Below, piece after piece: positions 46,128 through 56,503 of a stretch of DNA of 64,000 nt (positions within the stretch are counted from its first letter, which is position 1; every line of letters begins with the position of its first letter). The DNA comes from Nageia nagi (lineage: Eukaryota; Pinophyta). A program made the position numbers and the translations under genes. The DNA lies in NCBI GenBank assembly GCA_050084985.1, contig JBITNC010000001.1:12214001-12278000 (forward strand), in the 5' to 3' direction. The notes beneath the pieces are model-generated. The model had not been told where the DNA came from. It searched no databases and saw only the letters and a program-made list of their open reading frames with translations.

Positions 46128-47567
46128 TCATTTAGGAGGTTTACTAATCCTTGAGGATCTTCTTAGTGACAAAGTTTGAGGTGTTTGTGGTGGAGGTGCT
46201 TGATCATTATTATTAACAGGATCCTTATATTGATCAACATCTTCTAGAGATACAAACTTAGGTTCCTCAACCTTTTGTAATCTATCTTTATACATGCTTT
46301 TCTCATTGAATACAACATCTCTACTTCTAATGATTTTATGGTTATCAACATCCCATAAACTATATCCCAAATCATTAACACCATATCCAACAATATAGCA
46401 TTTTTGTGATTTTGCATCAAGTTTCTTTCTATCCTCTTTATCAACATGTGCAAAAGCCTCACAACCAAAGACTCTCAAGAATGAGTAATTCACCTTTTTT
46501 CCTGTCCACATATCCTCTGGAATGCCTCCATCTAAAGCCATAGATGGACCCCTGTTAATCAAGTAAACAGTAGTGTCAATAGCATTAGCCCAAATATTCA
46601 AAGGAAACCCAACATGTATCCTCATACTTCTAGCCCTTTCTAAGATAGTCTTATTCATTCTTTCTGCAACCCCATTTTCCTGTGGAGTTCTAGGGACCAC
46701 CTTAATCCTTCTAATGCCATTATGTGAACAAAATGAATCAAACTTATTATTGCAAAATTCCCCACCATTATTGGACTTAATACATTTCAACTTAGAATTA
46801 GTTTCATCCTCAACCAATGCCTTCCACCTCTTAAATGTTTCAAACACATCAGATTTCTTTTTAATACAGTATACCCATGTCTTTCTAGTACAATCATCAA
46901 TAAAAGTGACAAAATAAGATGAGCCTCCAAGTGAGCAAACTTGTGCAGGACCCCACACATCTGTATGAACAAGCTCTAATTTGTGACTCTTCTTTTCATT
47001 GCCAACTTTAAGAATATTAACCCTTTTTTATTTTCCATACACACATTCTTCACAAAATCCTAAATCAACTTCTTTTAGATTAGGGATTGAACCATTAGAG
47101 TGTAACATTTTCATACCTTTTTCACTCATATGTCCAAGTCTATTATGCCATAGTGATGTATCATTGCCTACTGAAACAAGATTCAATGAATAATCAAAGA
47201 CATTTGTGAGCAAATAAAGAGACCCCACCAAATTTCCCTTTGCAAATACCATTGAACCTTTAGTTACTTTCCAACTAGCATCCCCGAATGTCATCACATA
47301 GCCCTCCTTATCCAATTTACTTGTTGATATAAGATTTCTTTTAAGATCCAGAATGTGTCTAGCTTCATTAAGAGTCCATTGTGTTCCATTAGGTAATTTC
47401 ATTGTTATATTGCCAATACCAACAATCTTGCATGGGTGTTCATTACCTAATAATACTTGACCAAAGTCACCATGTGTGTAATTTGAAAAATAGTTCTTAT
47501 TTGGAGTAGCATGATATGAAGCACCCGAATCAAGAACCCAATAATCACCATTCATTTCATGAGACAT
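46128..47567 (-). pseudogene. pol: Copia protease and integrase
   Basis: The protease motif Leu-Asp-Ser-Gly-Ala-Ser lies at the start (47541). Integrase has His-Asn-Arg-Leu-Gly-His and Cys-Glu-Glu-Cys (zinc site), His-Thr-Asp-Val-Trp-Gly (first Asp), Lys-Ser-Asn-Asn-Gly-Gly-Glu-Phe where the second catalytic Asp is Asn, and Pro-Gln-Glu-Asn-Gly-Val-Ala-Glu (Glu). A TAA lies between the two open parts after Val-Tyr-Gly-Lys. The D-to-N change alone would inactivate integrase. Confidence 0.95.
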
Positions 47568-47609
47568 GATTAAAGCATCTTGAATTAATTCACCAACAAT
47601 ATTTGCCTC

Positions 47610-48446
47610 TTAGTTACTTGTACTTTCATTATTTTTACTACTTTCATTTCCTTTCCTATTCCAACAATCCCTTTTAATGTGACCCTTTTTACTACAATGC
47701 CAACATTCCAATTTAGTTTTACCTTTTGATTTTGACCTTCCTTGTGATTTGCTTCTTGACTTGCTTCTCCTTCTTTCCTTTGATCTTCCTCTTATCTCTA
47801 CTGTGACAGCAGCATTGGAGCATTCTCTCATGGACTTTCTCCTCGTGTCCTCACTAAGAATTGTTCCAACAACTTCATCGAAGACCAATTTTGCATTAGA
47901 AGAAGAATTACTAACAGCCATAACAAAGCTATTCCAACTATCCGGAAGTGAACATAGAATTAACAAAGCTCTTACTTCATCTTCAAATTCTATTTTTACT
48001 GAAGTTAATTGATTTGTGACTGTGTTAAATTCATTAACATGGTCTTGAACTGAACTACCTTCATTCATCTTCATTTTAAACAATTTCTTCATTAAGTATA
48101 CTTTATTTGAGGTGAATGGTTTTTCATACATTTTAGCAAGTTTATCCATTACACCTTTAGTGGTTGTTTCATTGGAAATATTGAAAGCTACACTAGAACT
48201 TAAACAAAGTCTTACAGCTCCCAAAGCCTTTCTATCCAACAAGTTCCATTCTCCATCACTCATAGTAGTAGGTTTCTTACTCTTATCTTCTAGAGGTATA
48301 TAGAGATCCTTTTGGTAGAGGTAGTCTTCCATTTGTATTTTCCAAAATTGAAATCCTTGCCCATTAAATATTTCCACCTTCAGCCTCCCTTCTTCTACCA
48401 TAGTGCTCTTCTTGGTTTCCAATCTACACACAAGATTCACCAACAA
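47610..48446 (-). pseudogene. gag: Copia gag with CCHC zinc knuckle
   Basis: A 278-residue open frame with the UBN2-type gag core (Phe-Gln-Phe-Trp-Lys..Met-Glu-Asp-Tyr-Leu; Ala-Lys-Met-Tyr-Glu). An Arg/Ser/Lys-rich basic stretch follows, then a zinc knuckle Cys-Trp-His-Cys-Ser-Lys-Lys-Gly-His-Ile-Lys-Arg-Asp-Cys. It ends in a TAA just before the protease, which in related elements continues as one polyprotein. This is the most intact protein in the window. Confidence 0.93.
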
Positions 48447-48465
48447 AATCCCAACAAAACAACAT

Positions 48466-48477
48466 GCTCTGATACCA
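48466..48477 (-). other. Copia primer-binding site (initiator tRNA-Met)
   Basis: TGGTATCAGAGC on the minus strand, two bases inside the 5' LTR. Confidence 0.95.
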
Positions 48478-48479
48478 CT

Positions 48480-49024
48480 TGTTAGGATTTAATAAGTTTA
48501 TATAAGCAAGAGCATCAATAATTCTCTTACTCCTTAGCAAAAGAAATAACATTCAAAGCATACTACTGAAATCTAATAACCATGAACATCAATCACACAA
48601 AGAGAGACACAAGAGATAACGTGGTTCACCCAATGTAGGCTACATCCACGGAGAAGCTTTCAACCCTTTTGCATATCATTCTTCAAATTCCTCCAAGTAA
48701 CAAACTAGTAGCATAACCTTGCTACAATCTTCACTTTGGAGTTACAACAAAACCTCACTACAATCTCTCTCTCAACAATCACAATCTACTTCACAATTGT
48801 TGTCAAAACTACAATACTACATGTCTCAACTCAAGCCTCTTATTTATAGGTACAAACTAACCCAACTTAAACCCAAGTTGGATCAGGAAGGTCATTAGGT
48901 AACCCCCAACCCTTCTATAACTGATAACCAGGTGTCATGGCTTCTTGGCAACTAAAATTTGGTGTTAAACGAGAAAGAAACTGCTCTCTATTTTCTAGCC
49001 GGTTGTAGTCTCCATTTTCTAACA
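48480..49024 (-). repeat. Copia 5' LTR (545 bp)
   Basis: Pairs with 43928-44472. A minus-strand TATA box is at 48841-48848. Confidence 0.97.
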
Positions 49025-49029
49025 CAAAT
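49025..49029. other. Target-site duplication of Copia, right copy (CAAAT)
   Basis: Identical to 43923-43927. Confidence 0.95.
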
Positions 49030-49480
49030 GGCATTCTTTGAAAAGCAAATGTCCCTCATTTAGTTGTAAATGTAGTTTTGAATTGACCTTGATCTTTCAC
49101 CCAAATCTAGTTAAGTATTAAGTAACCATAAATCATTGAAACATAGCAAGCTTTAGCTACTGTATGTAGGATTTGCTCCATAGGAGGGAGAGGATAATTA
49201 TCTTTAAGGGACACTTTATTCAAATTTCTAAAATCAACACAGAGTCTGATTTCTCCATTTTTTTCTTAAAAAAACTAGATTTACAACCTAAGAAGAATGT
49301 TTGATAGGATAAATAATTTTTGAATCAAGAAATTTGATTAACTCTTATTTCATAGCTTCCTCTATTTTTGGGTTAACTGGTATTTATTTTTGCTTGTATG
49401 GTTTGACATCTAGTTCAAGCTCAATTGTATGTTGAATGATATTTTTGTCATGTGTCTTAAGATCATCATAAGTTTAGGTA
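49030..49480 (-). pseudogene. pol: Reverse transcriptase, copy 2, N-terminal part
   Basis: Minus strand reads Ile-Gln-His-Thr-Ile-Glu-Leu, Ile-Ile-Tyr-Pro-Ile-Lys-His-Ser, Ile-Arg-Leu-Cys-Val-Asp-Phe-Arg, Asn-Tyr-Pro-Leu-Pro-Pro-Met-Glu and Thr-Phe-Ala-Phe-Gln-Arg-Met-Pro-Phe, stopping at the Copia insertion. Confidence 0.9.
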
Positions 49481-50230
49481 ATTACTTGAGAAAAATTATG
49501 ATATTTTTGAGACATGATAGCTTTTTCTATATCAGAACACTCTGAATCAACTTTTATATACTTTCTAGGTTCTACTTCTAGCTCAACACAATTCTTCTTC
49601 AGAATGGCCAAATACTTAGCCTTTAGGACATCTTTTGAATCAAACAGTCTTTCAAAAGAGAGTAATCCTTTTGGTATAACATTATTTTTGAATTGAATAA
49701 TATTTGATTCTTGAAAATAATCAAGCATTTTCTAAATAACAAAAGTGTGAGTCATTGCTTCATCCATGAGAAAGTTCATAATATGCTAATTAGAGTAAAA
49801 TACTTGCCAAGTTTGCAACATTAGGTATTGAAGGTCTACATTATAATGAGCAAGATTATAATGTGCCCCTCTTCTAGTAAGTGTATAACTATCTGGTTAT
49901 GCCTTCTAAGAATAAATATAAAATTGATAGCCAAGAATGACTCTAATAAATCCCACACTCTATTATTATAGTTCTTCAAATAATGATGTTTTACACTAAT
50001 TTGATTTCTAACTTGCTTAATAACTAATTTTGAATCACCATAGATAATCAAGCACATGATGCCTATACTGATTACTTTAGATAACCCTAAACAAAGGGTT
50101 TCGTACTTAGTAGCATTATTTGTATAAGTCCATGTGAAGCAAAAAGAGAATATTTTAGTATTTTATTTTGGAGATTTGAACACCACTCTAGCTTCACATC
50201 CATGTTTACATTTGGATCCATGAAAATACA
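49481..50230 (-). pseudogene. Archaeal-type RNase H and pre-RT linker, copy 2
   Basis: Open piece 50057-49836 has Tyr-Gly-Asp-Ser-Lys-Leu-Val-Ile (catalytic Asp), then His-His-Tyr-Leu-Lys-Asn-Tyr..Val-Trp-Asp-Leu and Arg-Arg-His-Asn-Gln, matching copy 1 at 22485-22640. The linker 49728-49474 has Leu-Ser-Phe-Glu-Arg-Leu-Phe-Asp. The order protease, this domain, reverse transcriptase is the same as in copy 1, so the arrangement is not a local accident. Confidence 0.8.
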
Positions 50231-50469
50231 TTATCCATATCTCATGTTCTTTATTACCAGTGACTAAGATTGGTTGAGTTTTTTCATATAAATAATAATT
50301 TCCAATACCAAAAACTATGACCTAGTAAATCAAATCATTTACTAAAATAAAATTAGTTGTTAGTAGTGATTCCCTTAGTGTGTCATGTTTAAATACTTCC
50401 ACTAGTTATGGATCATTCATATAGTTTTGTTCAGTTATCTCTTTAAGATAGATGATTTTGGTACTTTAA

Positions 50470-50900
50470 TTCAAAATTTTCACTTGTTTGTTTTAGAAAG
50501 GAAGAAGAAGGTGATTGTATTATAAAGTTAGGTAACCTCCCAATTTAGTAGTAAATTCTTTGAAAAGACATATTTTGAATAAAGGTGGAAGATCAATGAT
50601 AATAATATCTTGGACAACATAGATATCAAAGGAAGCATTCAGAGTTATTTGAACTCCTTTAACACTACCAACTACATCTACTAAGGAAGAATCTAATTGT
50701 ATGACACCATCAATACATCTTATAATATACAGCTTCATTTCATCTACAACAGCTTTAGAGATCATAATTATTACAGCTTAAATATCAATCATACAGTTGT
50801 TCACTACCCAACCTTCTAATCTCAAAGATAAATAGAAAAGTGAGGGTCTTGTTATACCTATTGGAGATGGAGGGACAACTTTAGACATGGAATAGATAGG
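50470..50900 (-). pseudogene. Protease region, copy 2
   Basis: Piece 50765-50520 matches copy 1 downstream of the active site (Gln-Leu-Asp-Ser; Leu-Pro-Pro-Leu-Phe; Lys-Leu-Gly-Gly-Tyr-Leu). The active-site Asp-Ser-Gly itself is not readable in this copy. Confidence 0.7.
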
Positions 50901-52860
50901 ATTCTCTTCATTTATTCTTTTTTTACTATTTTTTAACTTCAAAGCTTCTTATAAAAGATTTAATTAACTTGGTATATTTAATGCATCAAACATGATCATC
51001 CTAGAAGGAGGTTTTTTTTAATTCTTCCATGATATTGTATGGAGCATATGAGACAAAATTACTTGGTTTTGCTTATTGCTATGTTTTAAAATGTTGAGTA
51101 GCCTTTACTTTATGATAATCAATAATGAAAGAATATCTCAATGTATTGGGTCTCTCCTTCTCCAAAAATTCTTTTCTAGTTGTAGCAAGGTTTGTTTCAA
51201 CTGGGGTATTAGTACTCATATTTGATAGAATAGTACTCAAATTAAATAGAACTTAATGTTGTTAATATTGAGGTTGAGCTAAGGGATCCTTAGATTTCTT
51301 AGGTTCAAGTTGTACTTGAATGGAAGCTCGATATTATTGAGTGGCTTGGGGTTGTTGTGGAACTATTGAAGAAGTTGCTTTAGTTTGAACATAATTTGCT
51401 TATTCTCTAGCATATACTAGAAGCCAAAAGTTCACCATTGTGAGATTAGAAGTATATATGATGTAGGTTCCACCATATGGTCAGAATGTAAGACCAAGTA
51501 CTAATGTTGATACATTAAATATGAATCTAAAAAAAGAGGAGCTAAATATGGTGGACACCATTTTGTAATGCTTGAAGTAGAATTATCTATGGAACTAGTC
51601 ATAAAAACATTTTCAATTATTTTAAGAGGATTTATCTATTCTGGTTCGTTGACCTTGGGTTGGAATCTTGGTTGATATTGATCATCACATCTTTTATAAT
51701 TAAAACCATGATTCTATCTTTCTTGGAGAGTGAGCTTATTGGTTAGATTCCAAATAGTTACCTCCAATTGCCTTATTATTTCCTCTTCTTAAGATTTAGG
51801 TTTAGTAGTAATACTTATGGATGTAATAGTAGGTAATGCTAGTAATTAGTGTTGGACAATAGGTTTGGAAGGAGGTGGTAAGGTCAAAAATCTAGGTGAC
51901 CTATTCATGAAGCCTATTTAGGAGTCAAGTTTGAAAATAAAGGCATGATTGTTCTAGACTACATTTTACTAGAGGACACCATGGTGTGTTCTATAGTTTT
52001 TGTTGTTTGGTAAACATGTGGGAATGTATCTCCTAACATAACAATAAGCATATTGAGGTCAAAAATGAAAACTTTCTTATAATACACTAGAGCTTGTGCA
52101 TTTGTTGTTCTAATCCTTGTCTGTATGGACTTCCATGTTCTTCCAAATCTAATATTAAAATCATCAATGGATTCATGAGGATGTCTTTTGATACATGCCA
52201 TAAGGCTAAGGAACATGCTATCATCATTATCTATGGAAAATATATTAATTAAAGCCTGACATAATTCTCCTCATGAATTTATAGACTACGGGATGAGAGT
52301 TCTAAAACATTTGGTTACTTTGAATTCAAAAGAGTGTGACAGTAATCTAGTCATTATGGTTTTATTTGTAATATCAAAGCTTGAAGCTAAGAAATATACA
52401 AATTGAAAATGTTCATATGGTGTCTTCTTAAAGCCATAATAGTTAGGCAAAACTTTGAAATTTGCTTAAGGTATAGGAGGGGAATTAGCAGCAACAACCA
52501 AAGGATGACTATTATTCATGGCAAAAAAATTTGTTGGTTGAGCTATACTTGGAGAATGGGTAGGAGATGAAGGATTTTTGAGGATTGAGTCAAATACAAT
52601 TGAGACACAACTAGAGAAATCTTTTTCCTAATTCTCTTATAAGGAACTAGTAGCTCTTGAAATCTAGGTTATATAAGGGAATTTCTGGCACTACTTCTAG
52701 TTAGTGTACATTCTAGAGGTGCTAAGGTTCAAAACATTGACTAGTTGGTAGTAGAGTCACCAATAAGGTTAAAAGAACCTTATAATCTTGAAGGATTTAG
52801 TTGATAGCCCACCATATGAGGTTATCAAGCCTAACTACACCCATTAAATATGGAATTGAT
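50901..52860 (-). pseudogene. gag: gag and gag-protease linker, copy 2
   Basis: The best piece, 52216-51959, has Phe-Asn-Ile-Arg-Phe-Gly-Arg-Thr-Trp, corresponding to Phe-Asn-Ile-Arg-Phe-Gln-Lys-Thr-Trp in copy 1. A Gln/Pro-rich linker (51400-51250) and a segment with Lys-Glu-Arg-Pro-x-Thr-Leu-Arg-Tyr near 51150 are shared with copy 3. Confidence 0.7.
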
Positions 52861-52867
52861 CTCATTT

Positions 52868-52887
52868 CTCATCGAGCATGTCAAAAA
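52868..52887 (-). other. Primer-binding-site-like sequence, copy 2
   Basis: Minus strand TTTTTGACATGCTCGATGAG, about 13 bases inside the 5' LTR and alignable to the site at 19737-19757 in copy 1. Confidence 0.4.
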
Positions 52888-52900
52888 TGAAACTTTCTAC

Positions 52901-54631
52901 CATTGATTGGTATAATGTAACCCTAAAGGGTTTGGTCTGGTCATGTTATCCATTTCCCATAATGGTATGTTTCTTGAAAGAGCAAAAGGTGGTGGAGATG
53001 CACTCATGTTGGTATTTTGCTCAATCTCTAGTTTATAAGCCAGTTCCTATCTATATTTAAGATCAAAAGTAATAGAAAACAAATGAAAGGATAAAGAGTT
53101 ACAAGAAAGAAACAAGTAAATAAAAAGAGTTAAAATAAGAAATATACAACCCTATCAATGCAACATAGGTAGCAATCCATAGCCAAGATTAAGAATAGCA
53201 AATTATATAGCTAAGATTAAGAATAGCAAATTATCTCACACTTGGGGTCTTGTAATCACAATACATAGCCATAATTTGAAGAAAACATTTCACACATAAC
53301 ATTCAAAAAAGCAATAAATAGCCACTTTGTTGTAAGAGGGCAAAGCAATGTCTATTTGTATTATCATATGTGAATAGATCTTACAGATTTGGGCAAATTT
53401 GATAAAATGTCCAATGTTTCTAATATTTAAAAGTTAGTTATTTATACAACTCCCCCCTTCTTAGGTGGTTGGATTTCATTAATATACATAATTGCTAGCA
53501 TTTATTGAAATAACTAAAGTAACATTATTTACATAAATACTACATATATGTTAGATTACATAGTAAATAAGTACCAACAACATGACTATCTAGGAATTTG
53601 TAATTTCTAAATAGCCATGTTCATAAAGCTGTAATCCTTCTAACATGTCATTGACTACTCCTTCTTCAACCCTATAGCTGATTGAAGATCACATTGTAGC
53701 TATTTGAGTAATTTTTTAACTACAAATTAATAGGTACGATTTGGTATTATGCTTTATTAGCTGCTACCTACTTCTCTATAATCTTTATGATCTCTACTAT
53801 AGATGTTAGTAATTAGAGTAATGGTGGTTGATAAAAATTATGTTAACATGGTTCAAGAAGAAACTACCATTGTTATGTGGAAATGAGTTGGTGTCGATAT
53901 ATTAATAGGGCCCCAAGGGTCAAACACTTAAGATAAAGTGGATCTGGGTGTTCCTTCTTATGAATTACTCTTACCTTTGCTTGGTGGGTTCTATGTTCTT
54001 TGTTCAAGCTTTGTTGATGGTCTAGCTCTTTTGGAACCTATTGATTTCAATCAAAAATCATGACATCATCTCTCATAATCAATGGGATCTATTGATAATT
54101 TGGCTCTTTCAAGACCTATTGGTTTTAGTCAAAAATTATGATGTCATCTCTTAAAATCAATGGGCTCTATTGATAATCTACCTCTTTTGAGACCCATTGA
54201 TTTTAGTCAAAAATTATGATGTCATCTCTCAGAATTGATGGGATCTATTAATAATTTGGCTCTTTTGGGACCCATTAATTTTAGTTAAAAACTATGATAT
54301 TATCACTCAAAAATGTTGGGCTCTATTTGATGTCTTCATAAATCTTCACCTGCCATTGCTTATTCTAAGAGCTGCTAATTTTAATCAAAAACTATGACAT
54401 CACTCAAAATTGATGGGCTCTATTAATAATATATATTTTCTTGGACCGTTTGATTTTAGTCAAAAATCATGATATCATCTCTCAAAATCAGTGAGCTTTG
54501 TTGATGTCTTGGATCTAAATTTATACAACTCTTGGACACTTGTGTCAATAATTCTTGGACACTCTAAGGGAATAAATATAACTCTTGGACATTTTTATTT
54601 ACATAACTCTTAGGTACTCTTATTTACATAA
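52901..54631 (-). repeat. 5' LTR of copy 2 (LTR B), outer part missing
   Basis: Aligns with LTR A from 35444 to about 37150, then stops where LTR C begins; about 267 bases are missing. Octamers are at 54061, 54139, 54217, 54295 (TGATATTA), 54395 and 54470, spaced 78, 78, 78, 100 and 75, the same architecture as LTR A. A TATA box is at 53439-53446 (minus). Confidence 0.85.
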
Positions 54632-56503
54632 TGTTGATTGGTATAGTGTAACCTTAAAGGTTTGGTCTAGTCATGTTCTCCACTTTCTGTAATAATAGGT
54701 TTCTTGAAAGAGCAAAAGGTGGTGGAAATACGCTCATGTAAGTATTTTGCTCAATCTTTGGGTTATAGGCCAGCTTCTATCTATGTTTAAGGTCAAAAGT
54801 AATAGGAAAGAGATAAAAAGGTAAAGAGTAACAAGAAAGAGATAAATAAATGAACAACTAAAATGAAAAATTTATAACCCAAGCATTGCAACACAGATGA
54901 TAATCCATAGCCAAGATTAAGAATAGTAAACTACCTCACCCTTGGGGTCTCATAATTACAATACATAGCCATAATTTGAAGAAAATATTTCATACATAAC
55001 ATTCATAAAAGCAATAACAACCACTTTGTTGCAAGAGGGCAAAGCATTATCTATTTGTATTATCATATATAAATTGCTCTTACATATTAGGGCAAATTTG
55101 TTAGAATGTTTAACTGTTCTAATTTCTAAAAATAACTATTTATACAACTTCATCCCCTTTTGGGTGGTTGGATCTCATTAATATACATTATTACTAGAAT
55201 TGAATGAAACAACTACAATAATGTTATTTATAAATGTTACAACTATGCTAGATTGTACAATATACAAGTTTAATTGAATATTAACTATCCAAATTTTTTT
55301 GATCTTCTAGGGATTTGTAACTTTTGATCAACCATATCCATAGAGTTACAATCTTTCTAACATGTCATTAATTGCTCCTTCCAAAACCTTGTATTTGATT
55401 AGATTTGACATTGTTGCTGATTAAAAGTGGTACTATGGTAGATTGAGTAGTTGTTTGATTGCATGTTGATTAGTATGATTTGATTGTTTGCTTTATTAAT
55501 CTCCATATACTTCTATGTAATCTTCATGATGTATACTATGGATGTTAATAATCAAAGTAATGATGGTTGGTAGATATTATGTTTACTTAGATTGAGAGGA
55601 ACTACCATTGTTATGTGGAAATGTGTTGGTGTTGACACATTAATAGGGCATTGGGGGTCAAACACTTAAGATGAAATGGACCCTGATGTTCTTTCTCATA
55701 CATTACTCTTTTACTCACTCAACAAGCTCTATGTTCTTCTTTTGGGCTTTGGTGATGATCTGGTTTCCTTTGGGACCTACTAATTTTTGCTAAAAATGTG
55801 ACATCATCCTTCAAAATCCCTAGGCTCTATTAATGATTTGGTTTTCTTTGAGACCCATTGATTTTCAAAAAAATGTGATGTCATCCTTCAAAATCCCTAA
55901 GATTTGTCAATGATATTGAAGAATTTGTGGTGCCTACTTTTTATTTTGGGACCTACTTATTTTGATTGAAAGTTGTGACATCATGCTTTGAAATCCTTGG
56001 GTACTATTTACATTTTTCCAAAGTTAAACTCTGCATATATATACAAGTTTTGGAATTTCATGTCAATGATTCCTAAAGAATATAAGGTGACAAATATGAT
56101 TCTAAGCAATTTTGATACATGAATTCTTGGGTGTACTTGGAGAATATGACATGATTTTTGGGTACTCTAGACTTCTGGTTATTAAAGAGTAAAATCATAT
56201 AAATTTAACACAAGTGTTTTTGATGGAATCTTTGAATGACCTTATTTACATATTTCTTGGGTATTGAAGAAAGAAAAAACTTTTATGAAACTTTATTTAC
56301 AAAATGACTCCCAACACTTTAGGGAATAGAAATGTGAAAAGGGGGAAAGGTTCAAATAATACAAGATATGAAGACTCTAAAAGAATGGTGATTTCTTGGG
56401 TACTCTTATATACATAGCTTCTGAGTATTAAGAAAAATGAAATAATAAAGAATAAAGAATAGTAATATTACCCAAATTTTGAGTATTATTTTATAATAAT
56501 ATA
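54632..56503 (-). repeat. 3' LTR of copy 3 (LTR C, about 1,872 bp)
   Basis: In element orientation it ends CCAATCAACA at 54632, like the LTRs of copies 1 and 2. The start near 56503 is set by alignment with LTR A. It carries three octamers: TGACATCA (55799), TGATGTCA (55876) and TGACATCA (55976), spaced 77 and 100. A TATA box is at 55137-55144 (minus). Confidence 0.8.

Larger units (their letters stand above)
43928..49024 (-). mobile_element. Ty1/copia retrotransposon, full length (5,097 bp)
   Basis: Two 545-bp LTRs (43928-44472 and 48480-49024) differ at about 16 positions by eye, near 3%, so this is the youngest clear insertion here. Target duplication CAAAT, a tRNA-Met primer-binding site and a polypurine tract are all present. 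Coding order on the minus strand is gag, protease, integrase, reverse transcriptase, RNase H, as in copia. Five or six stops and one frameshift make it non-autonomous. The reverse-transcriptase region resembles the Tork/Tnt1-type lineage. It interrupts the Met-Pro-Phe-Gly block of copy 2's reverse transcriptase. Confidence 0.97.
35444..54631 (-). mobile_element. Tat-like Ty3/gypsy retrotransposon, copy 2, interrupted by Copia
   Basis: A minus-strand element with a 3' LTR at 35444-37417 and a 5' LTR at 52901-54631. Reading right to left: gag, protease, archaeal-type RNase H, reverse transcriptase (split by the Copia element at 43928-49024), conventional RNase H, integrase and extra ORF. It is more decayed than copy 1 and belongs to a different LTR subfamily (about 2-kb LTR), but domain order and extra ORF are the same. 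The 5' LTR lacks its outer 270 or so bases, where copy 3 begins. The left flanking pentamer is GTAAA. Confidence 0.9.

Noticed and set aside
46573-46917. 114-residue plus-strand open frame
   Set aside because: Antisense shadow of the Copia integrase.
52901-56503. One element with a tandem pair of LTRs formed by recombination (B-C)
   Set aside because: LTR B lacks its outer part while LTR C has its exact terminal sequence at the junction, which fits nested insertion better, although deletion cannot be excluded within this window.
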